Below, in pieces: positions 29,344 to 37,308 of a stretch of 64,000 nucleotides of DNA. Both the position numbers and the translations under genes were made by a program. Position 1 is the stretch's first letter. Each line of letters begins with the position of its first letter. The notes below the pieces were generated by a model. That model worked only from the letters and a program-made list of their open reading frames with translations, made no database searches and was not told the DNA's origin. The DNA comes from Streptosporangium sp. NBC_01495 (GTDB taxonomy: Bacteria; Actinomycetota; Actinomycetes; Streptosporangiales; Streptosporangiaceae): NCBI RefSeq assembly GCF_036250735.1, contig NZ_CP109430.1, positions 4,588,001-4,652,000 of the forward strand. Direction: 5' to 3'.

Positions 29344-30540
29344 TTACTTGGTGATCGTGGTGAGCAGGTAGCGGCGTTGCTGCTCGGTTAAGTCACCGAT
29401 GTGACGGCTGGCATCGATCCCGCCCGCCGTCAGGACTCTGGTGATCTCGGCGGGATTGTGGCCGGGAAGGAGCGACAGCAGCCAGCCGACCCAGGCGTTC
29501 TTGACGACGTCGTCGGTGCGGGCCAGCACCTCGCTCAGTGACATCCGCCCGGTACTCACCGCTTCACGCAACTGAGCATGGGTCAGCGGGGTCTGCGCTG
29601 GCCGGGTTGGTGGCCGGACAGCAGGCGTAGGGGCAGAGGAGGCGGGTGCCGCATGGTCGGCGACGTGGGGTCGGTGCCCGGTTTGCGGGTGGTCTTCACC
29701 CAGTACGCCGTGCGTGGCGATCAGGAGGGCGCCCCCGGTGACGGCGACGCCTGCGGCGATGGTCAGGTGGCGTCTGGACAGCCGGCCGCTCTCTTGGCTG
29801 GCGGCGGCGAGTCTGAGTCCGACGATCGCGGTGCGCAGCAGCACACCGGTGACCATGCCGAGCAGGAGCGGCACGAGTTGGCCGGGCAGCGGGGCGATGG
29901 TGGCGATCAGAATGCCGGCGGCCGGGCTGAGGCAGGAGACGACCAGCCACGGAGCCAGCCGCTGGCGGGCCATGTCCAGCAGGGCGGCCAGTGCCAGCCC
30001 TTCACTGGCCGAGTGAACCATGAGGGCGATGACGACCACGGCGGAGGCGGTCAGTGCCAGCGTCGCGCCTTCGATCGCCCGGTGCAGGGTAAGGGCGGCC
30101 GCGGTGCCCATGCCCCCGAACAGGGCGGCGTCGACGGCTTCCTTGACGCGGCGGTGCAGGCCGGGCGCGTGCCTGCCGCCGACCGGTTGAGAACCTCCAT
30201 GTCCGTGTCCGTGTCCGTGTCCGTGTCCGCAGCCTTTGCGGGTGAAGTAGGTGATCACCAGGAAGCCGAACACGATGGCCAGCCCGACCGCCCACAGGGG
30301 TACTCCCGTCTCGGCCGCGTCTCGCCAGGCGTCGGGCAGCAGGTCGACCAGGGCGGTGATCAGCATCATCGCCGAGGCGATCGCCAGCCACACCGTCACC
30401 CGCGCGGAGTCACGCCGGGCCAGCCACGCCCCGGCGAGCGTGGACAGCGACACCAGCAGCACCGCGGCCCACGCGCCGACACCGGGAGAGGCTCCCTCCA
30501 GCGCCGGTTCCAGCACCGAGGTCCCTTCGACCATCACCAT
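29344..30540 (-). CDS. ZIP-family metal transporter with His-rich loop and IHF-like C-terminal domain
   Basis: 398 residues. Residues 20-285 form an eight-helix ZIP-like permease: the loop after helix 3 is CGHGHGHGHGHGG (104-116), helix 4 has HRAIEG (153-158) and helix 5 HSASEG (176-181), the metal-binding His/Glu pairs. After a Pro/Ala linker (about 285-318), residues 319-398 (AQLREAVSTGRMSLSEVLAR, LLSLLPGHNPAEITRVL, IDASRHIGDLTEQQRR) resemble actinobacterial integration host factor (mIHF: helical N-part, LP-G helix-two-turn-helix, SRR-x-x-GL-x-x-QR end). Usual ZIPs lack this. It likely moves Zn or a similar ion; the tail's role is unknown. Confidence 0.8.
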   Translation of the reverse strand: MVMVEGTSVLEPALEGASPGVGAWAAVLLVSLSTLAGAWLARRDSARVTVWLAIASAMMLITALVDLLPDAWRDAAETGVPLWAVGLAIVFGFLVITYFTRKGCGHGHGHGHGHGGSQPVGGRHAPGLHRRVKEAVDAALFGGMGTAAALTLHRAIEGATLALTASAVVVIALMVHSASEGLALAALLDMARQRLAPWLVVSCLSPAAGILIATIAPLPGQLVPLLLGMVTGVLLRTAIVGLRLAAASQESGRLSRRHLTIAAGVAVTGGALLIATHGVLGEDHPQTGHRPHVADHAAPASSAPTPAVRPPTRPAQTPLTHAQLREAVSTGRMSLSEVLARTDDVVKNAWVGWLLSLLPGHNPAEITRVLTAGGIDASRHIGDLTEQQRRYLLTTITK

Positions 30541-30601
30541 GTCTCACCACCTCTTATCGGGATCGGATCGCGGGAAAGTTCCGAACCGGCTGATAGGTCG
30601 T

Positions 30602-31327
30602 TCAGCGCTCCTCGGCGACGGCATCACCTGCGGGCATGCTCGCCGACGTGTCTCCGCCCGGCGGCGATGCCTGTTGTGACGTTGTCCGTTGCGATGCTGG
30701 TTGTCTCGGCGTCGGCTGCCGGCCGACGGCCATGGGTGGGGGCGGCGATATCAGCACCAGCTCGCTGAAATTGGTGAGTTCACCGAGCAGGCTCTGCAGC
30801 TGGTCGGCTTGCGCTTGCAGGCTGCGCTTGAGCCGGTCGCCGTAGTCGGCGGCAAAAGTGTTGAACTCCTCGGTGCGGCGTTCCAGTTCTTGCCCGCAGG
30901 AGGCATGGACCTCCTTCCGCAGGGCGGCGGCACGGTCGCGGGCTTGCGCCACGATCGCCTCGGCTTGCTGTTCGGCGGTGGCCAGCATCCGGTCGGCGCT
31001 GTCCTGGGCCATCGCCATGATCCGCGTCACGCGCTCCTCCGCCGGTCTGGCCTGCCTGGCGGCGCGCTCGGCGGTGCTCACCCGGGCATACAACTCCGCG
31101 TTCTCCTGTACGAGCACGGTGAAGGTGGTCTCGATCTGGCCGAGGAAGGTGTCCACCTCGGCCAGGTCGTAGCCTTCGCGCAGCCGGACCACGGTGAACA
31201 CCTGGTTGCGCACGGCGGCGGGACTTAGCCGGCTCACACCGGCGGAGAGGCCGGGGCCGAGCGGAGAGGTAGGGGTGTGGTCGATCTCGTCGAGGGGGGC
31301 AGGGGCGTGCCCGGGCTCGTCGTGCAT
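30602..31327 (-). CDS. DivIVA-domain coiled-coil protein
   Basis: 241 residues. LSPAAVRNQVFTVVRLREGY then DLAEVDTFLGQIE (about 34-66) is the DivIVA N-terminal lipid/curvature-binding module, followed by a long coiled coil (about 70-185) and a Pro/Ser/Gln-rich disordered tail. In actinobacteria DivIVA-like proteins mark poles and septa; this is an accessory paralogue, shorter than Wag31-type proteins. GTGAAAGGCC precedes ATG 31327. Neighbours give no clear partner. Confidence 0.82.
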   Translation of the reverse strand: MHDEPGHAPAPLDEIDHTPTSPLGPGLSAGVSRLSPAAVRNQVFTVVRLREGYDLAEVDTFLGQIETTFTVLVQENAELYARVSTAERAARQARPAEERVTRIMAMAQDSADRMLATAEQQAEAIVAQARDRAAALRKEVHASCGQELERRTEEFNTFAADYGDRLKRSLQAQADQLQSLLGELTNFSELVLISPPPPMAVGRQPTPRQPASQRTTSQQASPPGGDTSASMPAGDAVAEER

Positions 31328-31511
31328 GGCCTTTCACGTGACCTTTCACCATGGTTTTCGAAGCGTGAGCGGGACCGGCGAGATCGGGTATCGGTGGCGT
31401 CCGACCGTCGCGGTCCCGGGCTTTGGGGAGATGCCTGACCGTGCGGCACGCACCAAGGTCGGCTTCTCGCGCCTGGCCTGGCCGCGGGGTGCCGGGTGAG
31501 TGCGGGCGGCC

Positions 31512-32378
31512 TCACGACCGGCATGTCTCTCGGGCCCAGGCCAGGTAGTCGGCGCTTTGGTCGGTGAGAATGCCAGTGACGCCATAGCTGGCCAGGCGCC
31601 GCCAGGCGTCACGGTTGTTGGGGGTCCAGGCGTAGATGGCCGCGCCCGCGTCACGGTAGGCGCGGACCCGGGCGCGGGTCAGCCGGTCGTGGCGCACCGC
31701 GACGAAGGCGTACCTCCCGGCTAGCGCGGCCGACGGTGCGGACCTGGTCACCAGGCCTTTACGGGCCGGGAGGGAATCCGCCGCCCGCAGCGCCACCGCG
31801 GAGAACGAGGCGAGGTTCGCCCACGGGAAGGCACCCTGGCGCCGGTAGGTGGTGCGCAGGGCGCGCACGTCCGCGGTGTCAGGAATCTGTTTGAGCTCGA
31901 CGAGCACCTCGCCGACTCGGCCACGTAGCAGCGCCAGTGCCTGGTCCAGCGTCGGCGGGGGCTGCCCGTCACCGGTCCGCAGCGCGCGAAACCGAGTCAG
32001 GGTCATGGCCTCGACGCGGCCGCTGCCGGTGGTGGTCCGATCCACCGTGGCGTCGTGCATCAGCACCGGATGGTGGTCCTTGGTGAAACGGACGTCGAGT
32101 TCAACGCCGGTCGAGCCCGCGCCCAGCGCGTGACCCAACGCGATGAGGGTGTTTTCCGGCCCAGCGCTTTGATCCCCCCGGTGGGAGAGCACACCGGGCG
32201 CCGAACACCTCACCGCCGCCGCAGTGGCGGTGGTGGCGCGGATGATCTCAGCCACGGTGAGGACTGTCAGCAACACGATCATCAGCAGCTCTCCCCGCGA
32301 GATCCGGGGCGCACCACGCCGTCGAAGGTTTCCCTCCCCGGTCGACGAGCGTCGCCGGGGACGGGAGGTTTTCACCAT
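31512..32378 (-). CDS. Membrane-anchored glycerophosphodiester phosphodiesterase
   Basis: 288 residues. A basic leader, then an N-terminal anchor (GELLMIVLLTVLTVAEIIRA, about 29-48) and an extracytoplasmic GDPD TIM-barrel: His66-Arg67 (VLSHRGDQ), Glu75 (GPENT), Glu93 and Asp95 (GVELDV), His108 (LMHDAT). It ends with YAWTPNNRDAWRRL and GILTDQSADYL as in the family. It hydrolyses glycerophosphodiesters to glycerol-3-phosphate and an alcohol. Ends 133 bases after the next plus-strand reading block; a single gene. Confidence 0.9.
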   Translation of the reverse strand: MVKTSRPRRRSSTGEGNLRRRGAPRISRGELLMIVLLTVLTVAEIIRATTATAAAVRCSAPGVLSHRGDQSAGPENTLIALGHALGAGSTGVELDVRFTKDHHPVLMHDATVDRTTTGSGRVEAMTLTRFRALRTGDGQPPPTLDQALALLRGRVGEVLVELKQIPDTADVRALRTTYRRQGAFPWANLASFSAVALRAADSLPARKGLVTRSAPSAALAGRYAFVAVRHDRLTRARVRAYRDAGAAIYAWTPNNRDAWRRLASYGVTGILTDQSADYLAWARETCRS

Positions 32379-32397
32379 GAGCGGCTGCTCGCGGCCG

Positions 32398-33246
32398 CTA
32401 CTTGGTGACCTTGCGCAGGTAGCCGGCCGAGGCCCAGCCGCGCTTGCCGTTGGCCGCCCTCACCTTGATCCAGCCTCGGGTCGCCTTGCAGGCGCCGGTG
32501 AGTCGGCCATCGGCCACCCGCAGCTTGGCGACGGAGCGAAAGCGCAGCCCGGCGCCGGAGCGGACGTTGAGGAAGCTGACGCGCCGCACGTGGGTGACCC
32601 GGTAGACGCAGGCCAGTGCCGCCCGGCCGGGCACGCGGGCTGAACCGGCATTACGCACCTTGCGCACCTGACGGGCCAGGACCCAGCCGGTGACGCCGGT
32701 GGCGGTCGTGACCCGTACCCAGCCGTTGACGCTCTCACAGGTGCCGGTGAACCGGCCGTCGGCCACGCGAAGCGTGCCGACCGAGCGGGAAGTCTTGTCG
32801 GTGCCGGAGCGCAAGGTGACATACCGGCTCCGGCCGGTGTGGTTGACGCGGTAGGCGCAGGCCGGCGTCGGCTGGCCGGTCGCGGCGGGAGATGAGGTGA
32901 GTTTGCGCAGGTTGCTGGACGGGACCCAGCCGGTGACGGCGGCGGTGGTCTTGACCTGCACCCAGCCGTTGACGCTCTCACAGGCGCCGGCGACCGGCGT
33001 CTCGTCCGCACGTAGGGTGCCGACCGGGCTGAAGGTCTGGCCGGCTTGGGAGCGGACGGTCAGCACGGTGTCGGAGTACACGTTGGTGACCTGGTAGGTG
33101 CAGGCCAGGGCGGGAGTGGGGGTCGTCTCGGTGAGGCGGGCGGTCGCGTGGACGGGTAGGGCGGTCCAGATGAGCCCGCCCGCGGCGGCGCACGCGGTCA
33201 GGGCGGTCAGGGCGGTCAGGGTGACGGTGGTTCGCTTCGCGGTCAT
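32398..33246 (-). CDS. Secreted protein with three bacterial SH3-like repeats
   Basis: 282 residues. Signal peptide (TLTALTALTACAAAGGLIWT, cleaved near HATA). Three repeats of about 75 residues, each with CxYxV...LxVRSG, ...VGTLRVADGRFTGTCES..NGWV-V and GWVxxxxLRKV; each contains two Cys (about residues 48/88, 129/170, 212/252) likely forming one disulfide per repeat. Bacterial SH3 domains usually bind peptidoglycan peptides, so wall association is likely. GAAGGGAAACACCGCG precedes the ATG. No catalytic domain. Confidence 0.85.
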   Translation of the reverse strand: MTAKRTTVTLTALTALTACAAAGGLIWTALPVHATARLTETTPTPALACTYQVTNVYSDTVLTVRSQAGQTFSPVGTLRADETPVAGACESVNGWVQVKTTAAVTGWVPSSNLRKLTSSPAATGQPTPACAYRVNHTGRSRYVTLRSGTDKTSRSVGTLRVADGRFTGTCESVNGWVRVTTATGVTGWVLARQVRKVRNAGSARVPGRAALACVYRVTHVRRVSFLNVRSGAGLRFRSVAKLRVADGRLTGACKATRGWIKVRAANGKRGWASAGYLRKVTK

Positions 33247-33359
33247 CGCGGTGTTTCCCTTCGATCGGCATCTGGTCGCCGGCGCGGAGTCGGCGGCCTG
33301 GTCAAGCTGAGGGCACTTGACCTGCGATGCTCACGAAGAGTAATTTCCTCATTACTAAA

Positions 33360-33377
33360 TGCTTAAACATGTGAGCA
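33360..33377. promoter_or_regulatory. Candidate ArsR/SmtB operator upstream of the ArsR-CDF module
   Basis: TGCTTAAACATGTGAGCA, an imperfect dyad with TGCT/AGCA ends, in an A+T-rich stretch just upstream of the ArsR gene at 33440. Position and length fit SmtB/CzrA-type operators; binding is inference. Confidence 0.45.
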
Positions 33378-33439
33378 ACTGAACATACATCCATTGCGAC
33401 CTGCATCCCTTACCCCGACGAGGAAAAGAGGTAGGCGCC

Positions 33440-33883
33440 GTGACCCCCCGATCTACGGTCTGCGCCCATGCGGACCTGACCAGCCACTCCTCCACGAAGG
33501 TGACCGCGTGTCCCAACGCCCCCTGCAGTCCGTTTCTCGCCGCTGAACGGGTGCAGAGCATCCGGCGGGCGCTGCCGACCGAACAGGTGGTGCAGGAACT
33601 CGCGCAGGTCTTCGCGCTGCTGGCCGACCCCGGAAGGCTGCGGCTGACGGCCGCCCTGCTGCACGCCGGAGAGATGTGCGTACGCGACCTGGCGGCGGTC
33701 ACCGGCCAGAGCATGTCGGCCACCTCGTGCGCGCTGCGGCTGCTGCGCGCCCACCACGTGGTGCAGGTCCGCCGCGCCGGGCGGCTGGCGCACTACCGGC
33801 TGGCCGACTCCCACATGCGGATGCTGTTCGCCCAGGCGATCACCCACATCGGACATGAAACAGACACCCGCCATGGGGAGTGA
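33440..33883 (+). CDS. ArsR/SmtB-family metal-responsive repressor
   Basis: 147 residues. Core winged HTH from about residue 45: VFALLADPGRLRLTAALLHA, GEMCVRDLAAVTGQSMSATS, ALRLLRAHHVVQVRRAGRLA. A His/Asp-containing last helix (DSHMRMLFAQAITHIGHETD) resembles the alpha-5 metal site of Zn/Ni/Co sensors. The GTG start at 33440 is the first in frame; a start nearer the HTH is possible. It is immediately followed (stop 33883, ATG 33889) by a CDF exporter, so it is the likely repressor of that operon. Confidence 0.87.
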   Translation: MTPRSTVCAHADLTSHSSTKVTACPNAPCSPFLAAERVQSIRRALPTEQVVQELAQVFALLADPGRLRLTAALLHAGEMCVRDLAAVTGQSMSATSCALRLLRAHHVVQVRRAGRLAHYRLADSHMRMLFAQAITHIGHETDTRHGE

Positions 33884-33888
33884 TAGCG

Positions 33889-34956
33889 ATGCCTGAGTAT
33901 GGACACGCGGGTGGGCGCGGTACTGGGCACGGGCATGGGCACGGGGTGAGCGCGGAGGCCGATCGCCGCTACCTGACCGGAGCGCTGGCGCTGATCACCG
34001 GATTCATGACGGTCGAGGTCGTCGTCGGCCTCCTCGCCCGTTCCCTGGCCCTGATCTCCGATGCCGGGCACATGCTCACCGATGCCGTCGCCATCGTCTT
34101 CGCACTGGTCGCCATGCGGATCGCCGCCCGGCCGCCCCGGGGCGGCTTCACCTACGGGCTCAAACGTGCCGAGATCGTCTCCGCGCAGGTCAACGGCATC
34201 ACCCTGTTGCTGCTGGCCGCCTGGTTCGTCTTCGAAGGCGTCCGCCGCCTGATCGCCCCTCCCGACGTCGAGGGCCTGTACGTGGTGGTGACCGGCCTGG
34301 CCGGAATCGTCGTCAACCTGGCCGCCACCTGGCTGCTGTCTCGGGCCGACCGCTCCAGTCTCAACGTCGAGGGCGCCTACCAGCACATCCTCAACGACCT
34401 GTTCGCCTTCGTCGCCACCACGGTCGCCGGAGCCGTCGTCTGGCTCACCGGCTGGACCCGGGCCGACGCGATCGCCGCCCTCGTCGTCGCCGCTCTGATG
34501 CTCAAGGCGGGCTGGGGCCTGGTCCGCGACGCGGGCCGGGTTTTCATGGAGGCCGCCCCCGTGGGCATGGATCCCGCCGAGGTCGGCACCAGGACCGCCG
34601 CCCTGGAGCACGTCGTCGAGGTGCACGACCTGCACATCTGGGAGGTCACCTCCGGCTACGCCGCCTTGTCGGCGCACATCCTGGTCACCCCCGGCGCCGA
34701 CTGCCACACCGTGCGCCTGGCCGCTGAACGGTTATTCCATGACACCTACGGCATCGAGCACGTCACCCTGCAGGTCGACCACGCCCCGCCGGGGCTGCTG
34801 ACCATCGGCGACGCCGCCCCCCACTGCGCCGCACCGCACGGCCCCACCCATCGCAGCCCTCCTCGGCACGACGGCGCCGCCACCACGCCCTCGCCCGACG
34901 ACACCGATCCCGGCGATCAGGGAGGTACGGCCCGTCTGTCCCCGGCCTCGGAGTAG
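33889..34956 (+). CDS. Cation diffusion facilitator (CDF) metal efflux protein
   Basis: 355 residues, six membrane helices and a cytoplasmic C-terminal domain. His-rich N-terminus (GRGTGHGHGHGHG). The transport-site motifs are ALISDAGHMLTDA in helix 2 and YQHILNDLFAF in helix 5 (D-H / H-D pattern typical of Zn/Cd exporters of the CzcD/ZitB type). The C-terminal domain has VHDLHIWEVTSGYAALSAHI. An extra His/Pro-rich tail follows. ATG 33889 has GGGGAG 8 bases upstream. It exports Zn-like ions by H+ antiport; coupled to the ArsR gene before it. Confidence 0.92.
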   Translation: MPEYGHAGGRGTGHGHGHGVSAEADRRYLTGALALITGFMTVEVVVGLLARSLALISDAGHMLTDAVAIVFALVAMRIAARPPRGGFTYGLKRAEIVSAQVNGITLLLLAAWFVFEGVRRLIAPPDVEGLYVVVTGLAGIVVNLAATWLLSRADRSSLNVEGAYQHILNDLFAFVATTVAGAVVWLTGWTRADAIAALVVAALMLKAGWGLVRDAGRVFMEAAPVGMDPAEVGTRTAALEHVVEVHDLHIWEVTSGYAALSAHILVTPGADCHTVRLAAERLFHDTYGIEHVTLQVDHAPPGLLTIGDAAPHCAAPHGPTHRSPPRHDGAATTPSPDDTDPGDQGGTARLSPASE

Positions 34957-35117
34957 AGCACGGTACCCACCTTGGCGGCGATCACCGAACGCAGGGTTTT
35001 TATCACTCCTTGATGAGCTACAAGACCTCGATGGATTCGTCACCCTGCGCGCCACGTCACGGGAGAGGGAGGGGTGGGCTGCGAACACGAGGATTCGTGC
35101 GTGCTGGTGTCTTGTTC

Positions 35118-35450
35118 TCAGCCGCGCGGCGCGTACATGATCACCGCGACGCCGGCCAGGCAGACCGCAGCGCCGATGATGTCCCAGCGGTCGGGGCGAA
35201 AACCGTCGACGACCATGCCCCAGGCCAGGGATCCGGCGACGAAGATGCCGCCGTAGGCGGCCAGGATGCGGCCGAAGTTCGCATCCGGCTGCAAGGTGGC
35301 GACGAATCCGTACAGGCCCAGCGCGATGACGCCGGCGCCGATCCAGGCCAGGCCGCGCTGCTCGCGCACCCCTTGCCAGACCAGCCACGCTCCGCCGATC
35401 TCGGCGAGCGCGGCCAGGGCGAACAGCAGCAGGGAACGGATGATCGTCAT
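35118..35450 (-). CDS. YnfA/UPF0060 family membrane protein
   Basis: 110 residues, four membrane helices in the YnfA pattern: [60 protein letters not shown]. The family is related to small multidrug-resistance proteins; its substrate is not established. It is the last gene of a minus-strand cluster behind the Cys-rich membrane protein and broken MerR. It often accompanies metal genes in actinomycetes, but a link is inference. Confidence 0.9.
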   Translation of the reverse strand: MTIIRSLLLFALAALAEIGGAWLVWQGVREQRGLAWIGAGVIALGLYGFVATLQPDANFGRILAAYGGIFVAGSLAWGMVVDGFRPDRWDIIGAAVCLAGVAVIMYAPRG

Positions 35451-35526
35451 GGCAGGCAGTACAGCGCATCCCGGCAGCCGGCCCTTCGCCGGGTGGGCGC
35501 CGGGCGTGCTCCAGCGGGGCGGGTGC

Positions 35527-35871
35527 TCAACATCCGCAGCCGTTTCCGCCGCACCCGCAGACCCCTTTCACGGCGGCCGCCGGGCGGGCGGTGCGGCGGT
35601 GCAGCCACCACATGGCCGCCGCGGCCGCGATCAGCAGCCCGGCGAGGGCCAGCAAGGTCTGTTCGGCCAGCGCGGCGCCGGCGCCGGTGAGCAGCCCGGC
35701 GGCGATCAGCAGCGGCAGCGCGCAGCAGGCCGCGCACGCCGCCACCGCCAGGGCGGCGGTGACCTTGCTGCGCAGCGGCGGACCGCCACCGTCTCGGACG
35801 CGCTCGCCCGGTGCGCCGGATTCGGTGAGGGGCACGGCGGGGGGCGTGCGGTGGTCGTGGTGGGTGCTCAC
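35527..35871 (-). CDS. Small Cys-rich membrane protein, MerT/MerC-like
   Basis: 114 residues. Helix 1 has adjacent Cys in [15 protein letters not shown], as in mercury transport proteins; a second helix ([18 protein letters not shown]) follows, and the C-terminus is CGCGGNGCGC, a strong metal-binding motif. AGGAGAG, inside the end of the MerR fragment, sits before GTG 35871. With the upstream MerR-type remnant and MerR-type promoter it suggests a mercury or other soft-metal uptake/detoxification function. No MerA reductase is in the window. Confidence 0.7.
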   Translation of the reverse strand: MSTHHDHRTPPAVPLTESGAPGERVRDGGGPPLRSKVTAALAVAACAACCALPLLIAAGLLTGAGAALAEQTLLALAGLLIAAAAAMWWLHRRTARPAAAVKGVCGCGGNGCGC

Positions 35872-35876
35872 GTCGG

Positions 35877-36205
35877 TCAGCTCTCCTCAGGGGTGCGGCC
35901 CGCGGCCAGGTCGGCGAACGGCAGGGGGCAGTCGGGACAGGTGCAGTGGGTCAGGCTGTCGCATCCGGCCAAGACCACCGCGGCAAGCGCCGCCCGGATG
36001 GTGGTCAGGTCGGCGATCTTCGCGTCCACTTCGGTGATCTTCGCCTGGGCGTGGGCGCGCAGATCGGGGGTGGGGTGGCCGCGCCGTCCGGTGTCGATCA
36101 GCTCGGCGACCTCCTCCAGGGTGAAACCGAGCCGCTGGGCGGCTTTGATCACCGCGAGCAGGGTGACGGTTTCGGGCGGGTAGGCGCGGTGCCCGCCGCG
36201 GCGCG
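35877..36205 (-). pseudogene. MerR-family metal regulator lacking its N-terminal HTH
   Basis: Coding begins mid-protein: GGHRAYPPETVTLLAVIKAA, QRLGFTLEEVAELIDTGRRG, a dimer helix, then the metal loop GCDSLTHCTCPDCPLPFADL. The first about 25 residues, carrying the recognition helix, are missing; upstream the sequence runs into the gene at 36149 in another frame. A deletion seems to have joined the two genes. Expression from the internal GTG at 36152 would give a dimerisation and metal-binding domain without DNA binding. Confidence 0.75.
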
Positions 36206-36526
36206 GGCCTGCAGCGCGTCCAGCACCTCGGCCTGCTCGGCCGGCACCGCCACCTCCAGCGCCAGGTGGCCGCCCGTGATGGTCAGGGTGAAGGTGAAGA
36301 AGGAGCAGCAGCCGTTCTCCCGCGCGGCCAGTTCGGCGGCCCGCGCGGCGTGCTCGGGGCTGAAGACGAGCTCCAGCCGCAACCGCGTCCGCTGCGGGCG
36401 CGTGACGGCCTGCACCGCCTCAGCGAACAAGGCGTCGAACTCGGCTACCCGCAGTGGCCGCTCGGCGGTGGGCAGCGTGCACGCCGAGGGCACCCATCCC
36501 TGCTCAAGGGCGATGTTGTGTGTCAT
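36149..36526 (-). CDS. Unknown protein usually found beside MerR regulators, 3' end altered by deletion
   Basis: 126 codons: MTHNIALEQGWVPSACTLPT, AERPLRVAEFDALFAEAVQA, ENGCCSFFTFTLTITGGHLA, VAVPAEQAEVLDALQARAAA. The family has no known function; the CCSFF motif could bind a metal. It normally ends just after ARAAAG; here the frame runs on into the MerR remnant. Start at ATG 36526 lies about 7 bases after the -10 of a MerR-type promoter, with no ribosome site, so it is likely leaderless. First gene of the minus-strand cluster to 35118. Confidence 0.65.
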   Translation of the reverse strand: MTHNIALEQGWVPSACTLPTAERPLRVAEFDALFAEAVQAVTRPQRTRLRLELVFSPEHAARAAELAARENGCCSFFTFTLTITGGHLALEVAVPAEQAEVLDALQARAAAGTAPTRPKPSPCSR

Positions 36527-36572
36527 GTCTCGACGGTAGGCCTGTACCCAGGTACCGGATGCAACCCCTGCG
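36526..36572 (-). promoter_or_regulatory. MerR-type promoter with 19-base spacer and internal dyad
   Basis: On the minus strand: -35 TTGCAT (36559-36564), 19 bases, -10 CTACCG (36534-36539). The spacer holds GTACC-TG-GGTAC (36544-36555), a perfect dyad. The long spacer and central palindrome are diagnostic of MerR-activated promoters. Start of transcription would fall at about 36526. A near copy exists at 60159-60190. Confidence 0.75.
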
Positions 36573-36613
36573 GCGAACCTGTTTCCCCCTGCGGGGAGGC
36601 CTCGGCCCTCCCC

Positions 36614-36645
36614 TCCGGCGGACGTGCGGTCGCACGTCCGCCGGA
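36614..36645. terminator. Strong hairpin between arsI end and MerR-type promoter
   Basis: TCCGGCGGACGTGCG and CGCACGTCCGCCGGA pair perfectly (15 bases) around GT. It lies 43 bases after the arsI stop on the minus strand and likely ends that transcript. A related hairpin with 12-base arms is at 60084-60107. Confidence 0.65.
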
Positions 36646-36687
36646 CCGCACGCCGCGGCGGGGCAAGGGTGGCCTGCGGTCGGTCTT

Positions 36688-37182
36688 TCAGCAGCAGCCG
36701 CTGCTCGCCGCGGCGCCGGCCGTCTGAGGCTGCTCGTCGGTCTTCTCCGCGCTCGGGCCGCAGGCACACGGGGCTGCGGGGTCCTGGGTGGCGCTCGCGG
36801 ACTTGCCCAGGACGTCGGCGTCGGCCTTGACCACGTAGACCTCCCACGGCTCGGCGCCGGGGCCACTCACCCACACCTTGTCCTGCAGGGCGTAGCAGCA
36901 GGAGGTGTCGTTCTCCTCGAAGGTGGCCAGTCCGGCGTCCTTGAGCCGCTGGGTGGCCGCCTGCACCTGGGCGGTGTCGGTGACCTCGACGCCCAGGTGG
37001 TCCAGGCGGGTGTCGTGGCCTTCCTCACCTTCCAGGAGCACCAGCTTCAGCGGCGGCTCGGCGATGGCGAAGTTGGCATATCCGGGGCGGCGCTTGGCGG
37101 GCTCGACGCCGAACAGCTTGGAGTAGAAGGCGATCGAGCCTTCCAGGTCGGAGACGCGCAGGGCGAGCTGAACACGGGACAT
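36688..37182 (-). CDS. arsI: ArsI/CadI-family dioxygenase (C-As lyase type)
   Basis: 164 residues, a vicinal-oxygen-chelate protein. MSRVQLALRVSDLEGSIAFY, SKLFGVEPAKRRPGYANFAI, LDHLGVEVTD (with a metal-ligand His) and WEVYVVKAD (metal-ligand Glu) follow the ArsI/CadI pattern, and DTSCCYALQDK has the Cys pair that binds trivalent organoarsenicals. ArsI splits the C-As bond of methyl-As(III). The C-terminus adds CACG and SSGCC. GGAGGATCACC precedes the ATG. Divergent from arsR with a shared operator at 37232-37261. Confidence 0.9.
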   Translation of the reverse strand: MSRVQLALRVSDLEGSIAFYSKLFGVEPAKRRPGYANFAIAEPPLKLVLLEGEEGHDTRLDHLGVEVTDTAQVQAATQRLKDAGLATFEENDTSCCYALQDKVWVSGPGAEPWEVYVVKADADVLGKSASATQDPAAPCACGPSAEKTDEQPQTAGAAASSGCC

Positions 37183-37231
37183 GGTGATCCTCCACGATCG
37201 ACGGCAGGGCGGTGACCATCACCGCCCCCAC

Positions 37232-37261
37232 CCGCTATTTAGATGAATATCTAGATAGCGG
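37232..37261. promoter_or_regulatory. ArsR operator between divergent arsI and arsR
   Basis: CCGCTATTTAGAT and ATCTAGATAGCGG are inverted (12 of 13 bases) around GAAT. It lies midway between arsI (start 37182) and arsR (start 37309), the natural place for ArsR to control both directions. Confidence 0.75.
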
Positions 37262-37308
37262 GCGCCCTCAGCTTGCAATGCTGCTTAGAGACCTGTCAAC
37301 TTAGAGGT

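Noticed and set aside
30195-30235. Run of GTGTCC repeats
   Set aside because: It encodes the HGHGHGHG loop of the ZIP protein; not a separate repeat element.
31512-32643. Plus-strand frames opposite the glycerophosphodiesterase
   Set aside because: Antisense of a clear GDPD gene, without start signals.
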